Positions 1 to 11,288 of a stretch of 64,000 nt of DNA are shown here, one piece after another (within the stretch, counting starts at the first letter, position 1; each line of letters opens with the position of its first letter). The DNA is taken from the NCBI GenBank assembly GCA_023213395.1, contig CM041465.1, positions 118,241,741 to 118,305,740 of the forward strand, read 5' to 3'. The notes under the pieces were generated by a model. The model saw only the letters and a program-made list of their open reading frames with translations, was not told the DNA's origin and made no database searches. The translations under genes and the position numbers were made by a program. Source of the DNA: Cycas panzhihuaensis (lineage: Eukaryota; Cycadophyta).

Positions 1-408
1 AGCACCTGGGGAATATCTCGATCGGATATTCCCGCTCTTCCTCATTCTGATTGGCTCCCGAGCCCTTTGGTCGCTAAACCGACCATTTATTTTACCTTCT
101 CGACCTCCCCGGCGGTTTCACGTGGCGCCCGTCGTGAGCCACTCGTGAGGCACTTCTTCTTCACGCTCTAGATCCTTACCTCAGACTAGAGCCACTCTTA
201 CTCGTATGCAACCTTGCCATGCGATCCGGTCGTCTTGAGGTCCGTCAGTTGCGCTCATCCGGTTCCAACCATAGCAAGTTCTTGGTAGACCTAGCCACCG
301 GCCCTACTCTGCGTCACCTATCTCCTACCCTGCGTGTGACTACCCCTACCTCTACGGGGTCTACGCACACCTCTTCCTCTCTTCATGCTCCGAAACGAGC
401 CTAAACTA

Positions 409-550
409 CCATTTTAAATTGTTCCCATTCCTCCCAACCACGGATGGAATGGCAATTTAAGATGGATTCTTGCTCCGGAACGAGCCTAAACTACCATCTC
501 AAATTGTCTCCATTCTCCCCAACTGCGGGTGGGATGGCAGTTTGAGGTGG
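409..550. repeat. Tandem pair of imperfect hairpins, unit 0
   Basis: The first hairpin (409-465) has outer arms CCATTTTAAATTG and CAATTTAAGATGG with one mismatch, plus inner arms CCATTCC and GGAATGG. The second (494-550) has arms CCATCTCAAATTG and CAGTTTGAGGTGG, plus an inner pair CCATTCTCCCC/GGGTGGGATGG. The two are diverged direct copies of each other with a period of about 85 bases, each preceded by GAGCCTAAACTA. The same pair occurs in every unit, at 7664-7805, 14893-15029, 22072-22210, 29263-29404 and 36523-36661. Confidence 0.85.
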
Positions 551-816
551 ATTTCTCTTCGGTTTTGCTTCTGGTTCCTCCCGCGGAACCCGCGTTCCCG
601 TATGCTCTTGGGAACCTTTGTCCTCCTACTTGGGCATCCTCCAACTAGGACGACGCTAGGGAGTATCGTTACTCCCCCTCCCGTGCTTGTGGTTTCCTTC
701 GCATATTCCGCTATGCTCCCCTGTGGACGTGCATGTCGCCCTATCTTCTAACCTCACACCTCTCGATCACCTCTGCTTACGGTGGATGTGTGTGCTCCTG
801 TTAGACGTATGGCCAT

Positions 817-1033
817 ACATGGAAGGAAACACATGCATATTGCAACAAAATATTTACAACAAATATCTACAACGAAAACCTGCATATTTACAAAACTTTA
901 CAACAAAACATATACATTTACACATTCACATACTTGCATACTTTCATATAAACGTTTACAACATACAAAAATCATTCATTTACAAAATAAATCATACATG
1001 CTACCTCTATCATACATGATACACACCATTTCA
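817..1033. other. AT-rich, CG-poor conserved block, unit 0
   Basis: This block is rich in A, C and T words such as TTTACAAC and CATAC. It is nearly identical in all six units (8074-8290, 15293-15513, 22463-22678, 29661-29862, 36910-37131), unlike the indel-ridden gag region. It sits in the position that the reverse element uses for pol, but no protein similarity is visible. Confidence 0.7.
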
Positions 1034-1291
1034 TGTGGAGGCTTGTCTGGCCAGCCCGTGCCCAAGTCTCCGGTTGCTGTCGGTTAGATATGCTTGCTCT
1101 CTTTGCCGGATGCCCTCTCACTTCACGTTGCACCTTAGCAACGGGGCATCCGTTTCTTGCCGCCGGTTTGGTCGATGATTAGGCGGCGTGGCGGCCCCTC
1201 CGTTGCCCTCGTCTCTGTCTCCCTTGTCCCGCAGCGTTCCGCCACGACACTTGCCTACGCCCTTGGATCACGTGCTGCTCTTGATTGTTCT

Positions 1292-1306
1292 TATATATAT
1301 ATATAT
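1292..1306. repeat. TA microsatellite before the LTR
   Basis: A short (TA)n run followed by TGCATATGC lies about 90-100 bases before each LTR. Its length varies between units and is longest near 37390. The reverse element has the counterpart at about 41694-41710. Confidence 0.85.
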
Positions 1307-1382
1307 GCATATGCTACTCATGTTTCTTGATTGTCAGCATTCGCCATCACATTACGCTTCCGAGCAGTGAGGCTCTGCTGCC

Positions 1383-1392
1383 AAGGGGGCAG
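1383..1392 (+). other. Putative polypurine tract before LTR 1
   Basis: AAGGGGGCAG directly precedes the LTR start TGTTTCCC, as expected for the plus-strand primer of reverse transcription. Other units have a weaker purine-poor version (GCGAGGCGA or similar), so this copy may be the best preserved one. Confidence 0.5.
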
Positions 1393-2921
1393 TGTTTCCC
1401 AGCTAGTGGGAATGGACTCGGGACGCATCGACACAGGTTTGTGCAGGTATATGTTCTTACTTTTCTTACTTATGTTTGCTAAGGGAATTTAGAATAATTT
1501 GATTGACATATGCCTGCCTGCACGCATTGCTCGTTTGCCTGTTCATAATGCATGTGCCTAACGGCACCTCTTAGCCTATGACGACTCACAGTTGGGGCAT
1601 CCATAAGCGGATGCGACACCGTGTATGCGTCTGACCACTCACGATGTCTCCATGGTCTTCGAGATGTTTACGCGACTGTTTGCTCTTGTTCTGACGTGCC
1701 ACTTATGTTGCAAACCCTTCCTAAGCTGGTTTAACCCTTAGTTGGGGCTCTTTGCACCATTTTGAGTACCTTGCTTGCTGGGCCTTCCCCGATTGATGTA
1801 TTTGAGCTTAGCCCTTGTTCTTACCTTAAAAAGTGATTTTATGACTTTTAGGTTGCTTTTTCTCTTTTTCAAATTCGGTGTCTGCTGCAAACTTAAGCGG
1901 TACCACAAAGTTCTTGATACCGGTGCGTCTGGCGGTAAACTGTGATGCCAAGTTCTTGCCAATCTGACTGTTAAATTGAAAAAAAGCTCTGTGACGATGG
2001 CGCGTTTTTCGCGGAGCGCGGCGTGGCTCGAAGCAGTTGGGCGCCCCAAGGCCCCCAGCGTTCACTTCTATGCCAAGGCATAAAACCCTTTTTCATTCAT
2101 TTGCCTCATTCTTGAGTTCACTTTTCTAGACCTCCAAGCAAAAACTACGTACTAAAAGACAAAGGAAAACACGAAACTAAGGATTTTCATGTACGGCGGT
2201 TGAGCGGAGAGGTTAAGTGGGCTACTACCGGTGGAGTTGCGGGGCCATTCTTGCCCCTCGTCTCTCCATCACAAGCTTCACCTTCTCTCACAAATACTCA
2301 AAGTTCCAAGGCATTTCTTCACAAAAAGACTACTCAAAGGACAACTTCTAGCCCCCATCTTGCACGGAGCTATCTCCTACCATTCTACTGCAAAGGACAC
2401 TAAAAATCCAGCCTCAGACACTTTGCTTGTCTTTCTTTGCAGTGGCCAAGTGCATGCTTGCATGCTCTCCTTCATTCAAGGTATTTCTTGTCTCTTGTTG
2501 GTGCATTTTTCCTTGCTTTTTGTTGTTCTATTTGCAAGCTCTTCTCCCTCTTTTGTGTGAACTTTCTTTGGGATCTCCTTTGTCATTTGATGCAAGTAAC
2601 CTTAGCTAGTTGTGGCTTACTATAGTGCTGCCCTAGATTGGGTGCATTTTCTTGCATTTCCTTGAAACCCATCCTCTTCCTCTTAGTTTCCTCCTTCGCC
2701 ATTTCCTAAGCTAGCCGGCATAAAGGGTTTCCACGAGGATTTGAGGGAGATAGGCGGGGTTAGTCCCCATTGCCGTCCTTCTCCCCAAGGGTTAGTCCCT
2801 TATCCTCTCCCCTTTAGCACCCGTGCTTTCTTAGGAAGCAGACTAGGGAAGCCTTGGAGAGTTGGGTTGAGTTTCCCTCTTGGTGTAGGAAATTTGTTAC
2901 TACATGACTCACCTTGTTGCA
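1393..2921 (+). repeat. LTR 1 of the array
   Basis: About 1.53 kb. It starts TGTTTCCCAGC and ends ACCTTGTTGCA, so it has TG...CA ends. Boundaries were set from the polypurine stretch before it and from homology with both LTRs of the reverse element. U3 contains GGTACC-centred repeats near 1890-1950 and a TATA-like box at 2079-2085. The part after 2100 (TTCATTTGCCTCATTCTTGAG) is nearly identical in all units. I could not assign a primer-binding site behind its end. Confidence 0.85.
2079..2085 (+). promoter_or_regulatory. TATA-like box in LTR 1
   Basis: CATAAAA lies about 690 bases into the LTR, after a conserved GCGTTCACTT-TATGCC stretch. The same box is at 9341, 16542, 23726, 30895 and 38180 in the other LTRs. 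The reverse element has GGATAAAGG at the homologous place. It is a likely core promoter; the start site is inferred, not seen. Confidence 0.55.
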
Positions 2922-4057
2922 TGCTAACCTTTGTTTTCCCTATACCTGTGGAGTCCTCTCGTGGGTGAGTTAGCCATCCAGGGCTACACTCAATCCCATT
3001 TGGTGCGTTTTATGGTGTACGACAGTCCGCATATTTATCGCGCGGCCTTGTTTCATTTTCGTTACATGTTGGTGCTTAACTACATTTTTCTAGCGTAGTT
3101 GATTTCATTTTCAGTATATACACATATATCTTGTTGTGCTTCGTAGCCTCTCTCCCGAGAGGAAGGCGTTTGTTGGAATTGTTTGCAGGATTGCGTTGGA
3201 GGAATCATTGCGCGAGATCGACCCGTTCTTGGGTCGGCCCCATATGGTATTTCTTCTCCCTTTTCGGTTGAGCTTTGCTTTCGTTTCTTTCATTTCGTTT
3301 AGCCCTTGCATGCTTTTGGGGAGGTAAGTGCACCCCGTTCATTGTCTGCGATCGACGTTGCATGCGCGGGAGGAGAAAGGGCGCAACCAAGGAGGAACCT
3401 GCGTTCTACTCGGACAAGTATCCGGTATTTTCCACGTATCTCTCGTATTTCCTTTATGCTTTTATGTCTCTTTGCATTTACTTTGATAGGTAAAGGAACA
3501 TAAAGAAGAAGGAAAATAAGCTTTATTTTACATTTGCCTTCTCGTACTATTTCTTTACATTGCATAACATAGGAATAGAAGACTTGTTTCGTTGTATCCC
3601 TAGCGCATTCTACCGTATTCTTTACACTTTTGGTTGGTTGCCCCTCGTCGCCTTCTCATTGCCTTGAGAAGTAGCGGCCTTGGATTCTTTTCCTTCCCGC
3701 CATCAGAAGGTAGGAAGGCCTCGTCTTGCTGCCACTGGAAGCAACCGGGCACCTTGCGATCCGTGCAGCGCTCCGGCGCCGACGGGCGTCTGCGGTATGA
3801 TCCTCGCTATTTAGCTTTGTTTAGCGTATTGTTTTATGCCCTTCCCGCTAGGCGTTGGATCATTGCCGCGGAGGCGTTTCATGGCGACCATCTTGGGGGC
3901 GCCGGTAAAGGAGCTAGATCGCTTCCCCGCCGTGTTGGTGCTCTTGCCTTTAGGTAGGTTCGCATCCTGTGTTGTGAGTTGGGCAACCCCCAACGGGTTT
4001 GCAGTGCTTTCCTTACTTTTCCTTTTCGTCTTTTCTAACAACGCTCGCGGGCGTTGC
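2922..4057 (+). other. Leader (5' untranslated region) of unit 1
   Basis: This lies between the LTR and the gag ATG. The first 130 bases match the leader of the reverse element (GACCTC-CGTGGGTGAGTTAGCC). A sequence identical to a strong 5' splice site, AGGTAAGT, sits at 3322-3329 and is conserved in the other leaders and the reverse element. Short ORFs here are not conserved between units. Confidence 0.75.
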
Positions 4058-6257
4058 ATGCGGCGTTTCGCGCGCTTGCGGGGTTTGCCGTTGTTAGAAA
4101 ACCAATCGTCGCGTTTCATTCCATCGTCGAACCCGTTTCGGATGGAAGGTTACCGTCCGATTGGGCCTACCGCCATGACTTGGGGAACTCAAGAGTTCCC
4201 TTCATCCGATTCGGAATCCACGCGTGAGGCGAGGATTCCATCTATTACCGGATGACCATTTCCACCGAAGACTTTGAGCCTTGGCACATGCGGCGGAAGA
4301 TCACGCCCTTCACGAGTCTCGCCACCCCTTTGGCGAGCCTTACGAGGCGTCGAGGATCCCCTACTTCGAAGTCGCCGACCTCGTATGGCTATGAGGATAC
4401 CCCTCCCGGCCAGCGGATCGAGGTGCTTTCGGCGAGTACTTTCGGCGATTCACCGCCATCCACCTCTAGATGGTTTACGGAAATGCTACGCAGCGTGGCA
4501 TCTTCCTCATCCATGCCCACGTCATCTGACGATTGATGCTTCCGCCGCGCACACACGTCCTATCGTGTCTACCCGCTCTAGGCGAGTGTTGCGCTGCCCT
4601 AGTCGTGGTCCCACTCCTCGGGACGTCGCGGCGCATCTTTCTCTCAACTCGGAGTTAGTATGCCTGTTCAAACCAAGCGCGCGTGCCACCGTGAGCGTGG
4701 CGCCGCGCGTTCCCTAGTAGGCCTCGAGGCCCTACTAGTCCCGCCGCCGCTAGCCATGTAGGACCCACTCCTACATCGTCCGAACCGGTTGGTGGTCCTT
4801 CTCTTTCACGTGCCCCAGGGCTACACGTCACAACCTTGGGGGCGGGGCAGGAAACCATCTCCACATCATGGAGTGGACCCGTTGCACCCATATGGGTCGC
4901 GCCACCCACGGGTGGCCCATATGGGCAAAACCCGGTCCCTCACCCTCTGTTCCGGCGTCCGGTAGCGACTCCTGCTGCTGCGTCGGCCTGAGGAGCGCCT
5001 CCTTTCGAACATCTACATGAGCCCCCTTCCCTGAGGATGTTTCCTCAAGGAGGGATGGGGCCGACACCCCATCCGTTCCTTTCTTGGGTTATCGATCCCT
5101 TAGCCCGAGCAAGGACACGTCCTTTCGTGGACTATAGGTCGGCGCCCTTATGCATTGAGGCGTTGAGAACTAACTTGCGCCTCATCCTCTAAAGTCCCAA
5201 ATTTGGCGGGACTTCGTCGCAAGACCAATAGAACATGTCGCTGACTTTTCCATGGCGTGCATCGACTATTGGGCCTCGACCATATCTTGATGAAGCTCTT
5301 CCGCGGTCCTTGCAGGCGGCGCCCTCAAGTGGTTCTAGCCTTCACCGCCCATTCGATTTCCTCATTCCGGCTAGTGGACGAGTTCGTCAACTACTTTGGC
5401 GTAACCCGTCCATTCGAAAGCGGAATGAAGGCGCTTATGTCGCTCAAACAAGGTCACGATGAGATGAATCGTGACTTTGTGCGACGTTTTCACGATCTTC
5501 TTCACTCCACCAAGGCCACATTGCCTGAGGAGTTGAAGAGGATCTTTGTCAATGCGCCGTCCGAAGTGCATGTGGAAGTCCTCAAGATGGGGCGACCACG
5601 TGTGACTCGCCATCTCGAGGTGTTTATCTTTGGAGGCCATTGAGATCGGTGGACTCAAGAAACCTCCCAAGCCCTCACAACGTCGTGGCGCCTCCCCGTG
5701 AAGGAAACCGAACCTTCGCAGCCCGCTAGGACCACCTCTCACCCGAGTGAGAGGACCCTAGATCCGCTTACCTCCGCCATTCGCTCATTCAAGCGCACGA
5801 TGAAGGAGCTTAAACTCCAACCTCCTTCATCGCCTACCTCCCATAGACCTGTCCAGCAGACTTCTCGTGCGATGCCCCCCAAAGGGGGCAACACCCAGCC
5901 TTCTGAAGCAAGGAGGATCGAACCTCTCCTTGAGAAGAGGTGGTGTTCCATCCACGGGGAGTGTTTCCATGACGATGCGCGTTGCCGGGCACAGCACCCA
6001 CGTGACTCGTCCCCCAGGCGGACATCGAGGCCTAACCTCGATCAGCCCATTCATAGAGACCCATTCCCCAAACATGGGGAACGTGGTCGTGATGTTCAAC
6101 AAAGATACAGTCAGAATCGGGATAGATCTCCCAATCCTCGCCCTTCGCATGGTAGAGGGAAGGGTGTGCGAAGGTCACCTTCACCTTCGCGCTCCACGGC
6201 CGCGTGCTCCGTCACCTTCGCGGTCCGCTACAAGGGAAAGAAGGTTGTCAATGCTTG
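4058..6257 (+). pseudogene. Broken gag, unit 1
   Basis: This encodes the structural Gag polyprotein of a gypsy retrotransposon. The start is ATG CGG CGT TTC at 4058, matching the ATG of the long gag ORF in the reverse element (47806). The order is a Pro/Ser-rich N-terminal half with PYG repeats (4150-5050), the retrotransposon Gag domain (5230-5560) containing QGHDEMNRDFVRRFHDLL near 5445-5500, and a basic Arg/Ser-rich C-terminus. A zinc-knuckle-like motif, CSIHGECFHDDARC, lies at 5944-5985. The longest open stretch (5698-6258, 186 aa) covers the nucleocapsid end. Repeated short indels shift the frame, so no full-length protein can be made from the sequence as given. Whether all indels are real is doubtful. 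Confidence 0.88.
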
Positions 6258-7433
6258 AGACCACTCCGTTATATGCCTTAACTTGGGTCCCAGTCGCTAA
6301 AGAAGCGTGGTGCCTCTTCATCCACATCTTACCTTGATTCTCTTAGGGCGTTCCTCGGAGGTTCTGCGCTTCCCAAGACTATTCCGTCGCCCGGTCGATT
6401 CGACTTTAGAAGGCGCTACCCAACCCACGGGGAAGGGTAAACCCTTTTCTATCGTTGGCGAGCTCTACACCGTCGGCTGCGGGAATGTCCTTGATGGGCG
6501 TCTTGAGGCGCCACGAGCAGCGTGCTCTTCTTCTTGAAGCTCTTGGCCAACAAGGCGCTTCCATCCATGCGATAGGTGCTACCCCCATGGGCCACTGTCA
6601 TCTCCTTTGATCCTAGAGATCTCCCATCTCCCGAAGCGGGAGAAGCTTTTGCATTACAGATTCGTCATTACCATTGACACTCCCGATTGTATCGTAAAGA
6701 GGACCATTATAGACAATGGCTCCTCGGTTAATCTTATGCTGTGCGTATGCTCAAGGAGCTAGGCATAGTAGCTCTTAGTCTGTCCTTGGAAATGCCAAGG
6801 GTATGATGGGGCGAGAAGTCCCCTCTGAGGCGATCTCCCTATCCCTCACCTTAGGAGGAAAAGCATTTACGCCGAAGTTCTTTGTACTCGATGTCGATGT
6901 GGAGTACAACCTCTTGTTAGGCGAGCCATGGCTCGACGGATGGGGCGATCTGCTCCGCGATGGGCAAATTAAATTTGTCCATGAAGGACAAGTTAAAGTT
7001 GTCGCTTGGTGAGCCAATCTTAGTCTCACACCTCTCATCCGACTGCCGGTGTTTCGATGATGAAGATAGCGATCCAGGAGGCTACCCCTTAGTGGGACCT
7101 TTGTTTCGGAGACCGACCTTCATCGGTCGAGCCCTATGCCACGTCATGAGCCAAACCTAGTTAGGTTTGCCCCTATTAGTAGGTGGTTACGGTTACTTAG
7201 CGCCACGAGTGATTACGATTCGGATAGCGAGGGTTATGGGCCCTCTCCTCGACGTGTCACCACGGTTTCGCAAGCACCTGGGGAATATCTCGTCGGATAT
7301 TCCGCTCTTCCTCATTCTACGGTGGCTCCGAGCCACTCGCTCGACCATTTATTTTACCTTCTCGACCTCCTGGCGGTTTCACGTGGCGCCCGTCGGTGAG
7401 CCACTCGTGAGGCACTTCTTCTTCACGCTCTAG
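6258..7433 (+). pseudogene. Broken retroviral-type aspartic protease region, unit 1
   Basis: This continues gag without a clear border, as in the reverse element, where gag and protease share one frame. It contains LETTPLYAL and RGKPFS-like segments, the aspartic protease active-site motif DNGSS at 6712-6726 and the downstream EYNLLLGEPWLD (about 6901-6936). The DNGSS form is typical of Tat-lineage gypsy proteases. The region ends at a TAG at 7431-7433 after an acidic stretch. The frame is broken several times. No RT follows: where the reverse element has pol, this unit passes into the hairpin tail. Confidence 0.8.
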
Positions 7434-8640
7434 ATCCTTACCTCGGACTAGAGCCACTCTTACTCGTATGCAACCTTGCCATGCGATCCGTGCCCGTGGT
7501 CCGTTGCGCTCATCGGTTGGAGCCATAGCAAGTTTCTTGGTAGACCTAGCCACCTTGGCCCTACTCTGCGTCACCTATCTCCTACCTGCGTGTGACTACC
7601 CCTACCTCTCTGGGGTCTCGCACACCTCTTCCTCTCTTCATGCTCCGAAACGAGCCTAAACTACCATTTTAAATTGTTCCCATTCCTCCCAACCACGGAT
7701 GGAATGGCAATTTAAGATGGATTCTTGCTCCGGAAGGAGCCTAAACTACCATCTCAAATTGTCTCCATTCTCCCCAACTGCGGGTGGGATGGCAGTTTGA
7801 GGTGGATTTCTCTTCGGTTTTGCTTCTGGTTCCTCCCGCGGAACAGCGTTCCGTATGCTCTTGGGAACCTTTGTCCTCCTACTTGGGCATCCTCCAACTA
7901 GGGACGGCCCAGGGAGTATCGTTACTCCCCCTCCCGTGCTTGTGGTTTCCTTCGCATATTCCGCTATGCTCCCTTGTGGACGTGCATGTCGCCCTATCTT
8001 CTAACCTCACACCTCTCGATCACCTGCGCTTCACGGTGGATGTGTGTGCTCTGATGAGCGTATGGCCATACATGGAAGGAAACACATGCATATTGCAACA
8101 AAATATTTACAACAAATATCTACAACGAAAACCTGCATATTTACAAAACTTTACAACAAAACATATACATTTACACATTCACATACTTGCATACTTTCAT
8201 ATAAACATTTACAACATACAAAAATCATTCATTTCCAAAATAAATCATACATGCTACCTCTATCATACATGATACACACCATTTCACGTGGAGGCTTGTC
8301 TGGCCAGCCTGTGCCCAAGTCTCCGGTTGCTGTCGGTTAGATATGCTTGCTCTTTCTTGGATGCCCTCTCACTTCACGTTGCACCTTGGCAGCAGGGCAT
8401 CCGTTTCTTGCCGCCGGTTTGGTCGATGATTAGGCGGCGTGGCGGCCCCTACGTTGTCCTCGTCTCTGTCTCCCTTGTCCGCAGCGTTCGCCACGACACT
8501 TGCCTACACCCTTAGATCACGTCTTTGCTCTTGATTGTTCTTATATATATATATATGCATATGCTACTCATGTTTCTTGATTATCGGCATTCGCCATCAC
8601 ATTACGCTTCCGCGCAGTGAGGCTCTGCTTTGCGAGGCGA
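7434..8640 (+). other. Pol-less 3' tail of unit 1
   Basis: About 1.2 kb without a supportable gene. It holds the hairpin pair (7664-7805), the AT-rich block (8074-8290), a segment homologous to the stretch behind the second RNase H of the reverse element (from about 8285), and the TA run before the LTR. Confidence 0.75.
7664..7805. repeat. Hairpin pair, unit 1
   Basis: Both hairpins are present with arms as in unit 0. The spacer between them reads GATTCTTGCTCCGGAAGGAG, with one base changed from unit 0. Confidence 0.8.
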
Positions 8641-10168
8641 TGTTCCGGCTAGTGGGAATGGACTCGGGACGCATCGACCTGAGGTTTGTGCAGGTATATG
8701 TTCTTACTTTTCTTACTTATGTTTGCTAAGGGAATTTAGAATAATTTGATTGACATATGCCTGCCTGCACGCATTGCTCGTTTGCCTGTTCATAATGCAT
8801 GTGCCTAACGGCACCTCTTAGCCTATGACGACTCACGGTGAGGGGCATCCATAAGCGGATCGACACCGTATGCGTCTGACCACTCACGATGTCTCCATGG
8901 TCTTTCGAGATGTTTCTTCCAGCCTGTTTGCTCTTGTTACAGCGTGCCACTTATGTTGCAAACCCTTCCTAAGCCTGGTTTAACCCTTAGTTGGGGCTCT
9001 TTGCACCATTTTGAGTACTTGCCCTTTGCTGGGCCTTCCCGATTGATGTATTTCGAGCTTAGCCCTTGTTCTTACCTTAAAAGGCTGATTTTTATGACTT
9101 TTAGGTTGCTTTTTCTCTTTTTCAAATTTCGATGTACCACTTTGCAAACTTAAGCGGTACCACAAAGTTTGCGGTACCGATCGTCTGCATGATAAACTTA
9201 GCGATGCGCCCAGTTTCTTGTGATCTGTTGTTTAAAATTTGAAAAGAAGAAACCTGTGACGATGGCGCGTTTTTGGCGGAGCTGGCGTGGCTCGGCAGTT
9301 GGGCGCCCCAAGGCCCCAACGTTCACTTGCTATGCCAAGGCATAAAACCCTTTTTCATTCATTTGCCTCATTCTTGAGTTCACTTTTCTAGACTTCAAGC
9401 AAAAACTCTCTACTAAAGACAAAGGAAAACACGAAACTAAGGATTTTCATGTCGGTTGAGCGGAGGTGAAGTGGGCTACTACCGGTGAGTTGCAGGGCCA
9501 TTGCTGCCCCCTACGTCTCTCCATCACAAGCTTCACCTTCTCTCACAAATACTCGAAGTTCCAAGGCATTTCTTCACAAAAGACTACTCCAAAGGACAAC
9601 TTCTAGCTCCCATCTTGCAGAGCTTCCTCCTTCCATTCTCGCAAAGGACACTAAAAACCAGCCTTAGACCTTTGCTTGTGCTGCTGCTCCAAGTGGCCAA
9701 GTGCATGCTTGCATGCTCTCCTTCATTCAAGGTATTTCTTGTCTCTTGTTGGTGCATTTTTCCTTGCTTTTTGTTGTTCTATTTGCAAGCTCTTCTCCCT
9801 CTTTGCGTGAACTTTCTTTGGGATCTCCTTTGTCATTTGATGCAAGTAACCTTAGCTAGTTGTGGCTTACTATAGTGCTGCCCTAGATTGGGTGCATTTT
9901 CTTGCATTTCCTTGAAACCCATCCTCTTCCTCTTAGTTTCCTCCTTCGCCATTTCCTAAGCTAATAGGCATAAAGGGTTTCCACGAGGTTTGAGGAGATA
10001 GGCGGGGTTCAGTCCCCATTCTTGTCCTTCTCCCAAGGTTAGTCCCTTATCCTCTCCCCCTTTAGCACCGTGCTTTCTTAGGAAGCAGACTAGGGAAGCC
10101 TTGGAGAGTTGGGTTGAGTTTCCCTCTTGGTGTAGGAAATTTGTTACTACATGACTCACCTTGTTGCA
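8641..10168 (+). repeat. LTR 2 of the array
   Basis: 1528 bases, starting TGTTCCGGCTAG and ending TTGTTGCA, with the TATA-like box at 9341-9347. The U3 palindromic repeats (9130-9185) include two GCGGTACC motifs separated by ACAAAGTTT. Confidence 0.85.
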
Positions 10169-11288
10169 TGCTAACCTTTGTTTTCCCTATACCTGTGGAG
10201 ACCTCTCGTGGGTGAGTTAGCCATCCCAGGCTACACTCAATCCCATTTAGTGCGTTTTATGGTGTCTGACGGTCGCATATTTATCCATGACCTTGTTTCA
10301 TTTCGTTACATGTTGGTGCTTAACTACATTTTTCTAAGCGTAGTTGATTTCATTTTCGGTATATACACATATATCTTGTTGCCTTGTAGCCTCTCTCCAG
10401 AGGAAGGCGTTTGTTGGGATTGTTTGCGGGATTGCGTTGGAGGAATCATTGCGAGATCGACCCGTTCTTGGTCGGCCCCCATATGGTATTTCTTCTCCCT
10501 TTTCGGTTGAGCTTTGCTTTCGTTTCCTTCATTCGTTTAGCCCTTGCATGCTTTTGGGAGGTAAGTGCACCCGATTCGTTGTCTGCGATCGGCGTTGCAT
10601 GCGGGGGAGGAGGAAAGGGCGCAACCAGGAGGAACTGCGTTTCTACTCGGGGCAGTATCCGGTATTTTCCACGTATCTCGTATTTCCTTTATGCTTTTAT
10701 GTCTCTTTGCATTTACTTTGATAGGTAAAGGAACATAAAGAAGAAGGAAAATATTTATTTACATTTGCCTTCTCGTACTATTTCTTTACATTGCATAACA
10801 TAGGAATAGAAGACTTGTTTGCGTTGTATCCCTAGCGCATTCTACCCGTATTCTTTACACTTTTGGTTGGTTGCCCCTCGTCGCCTTCTCATTGCCTTGA
10901 GAAGTAGCGGCCTTGAGAGTCTTTTCCCTTCCGGCCATCAGAAGGGTAGGAAGGCCTCGTCTTGCAGCTACACAGAAGCAACGGGCACCTTGCGATCCGT
11001 GCCGCGCTCGGCGCCGCGGGCGTCTGCGGTATGATCCTCGCTATTGCTTTGTTTAACGTATTGTTTATGCCCTTCCGCTTGGCGTTGGATCATTGCCGCG
11101 GAGGCGTTTCACTTGGCGACCATCTGGGGTTGCCGATGGGAGCTAGATCCGCTTCCCGCCGTGTTGGTGCTCTTGCCTTTAGGTAGGTTCGCATCCTGTG
11201 TTGTGAGTTGGGCAACCCCCAACGGGTTTGCAGTGCTTTCCTTTCTTTTCCTTTTCGCCTTTTCTAACAACGCTCGCGGAGGCGTTGC
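10169..11288 (+). other. Leader of unit 2
   Basis: Homologous to the unit 1 leader. The splice-donor-like AGGTAAGT is at 10559-10566. No gene is supported. Confidence 0.72.

Larger units (their letters stand above)
1..1392 (+). mobile_element. Unit 0, 3' part: end of protease-region ORF and non-coding tail
   Basis: This is the 3' end of a unit whose LTR, gag and active-site part of the protease lie upstream of the window. Bases 1-171 match the end of the gag-pro reading region of the other units, closing at a TAG at 169-171. After that come the paired hairpins (409-550), the AT-rich block (817-1033), a TA microsatellite (1292-1306) and a polypurine stretch directly before the LTR. Small ORFs here are not conserved in frame between copies. 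Confidence 0.85.

Noticed and set aside
1292-1306. TA run as a promoter or origin
   Set aside because: Simple microsatellite of variable length; no supporting motif.
2427-2625. Cys/Leu-rich ORFs of 60-125 residues recurring in every LTR (e.g. 9501-9875, 31241-31441)
   Set aside because: They lie in the LTR downstream of the TATA-like box, appear in two frames, and are conserved only because the DNA is; no start context or family features.
8044-8340. ORFs of ~100 residues over the AT-rich block, repeated in each unit
   Set aside because: Low-complexity Lys/Tyr/His translation of AT-rich DNA, open in two overlapping frames, with no domain and ends that differ between units.
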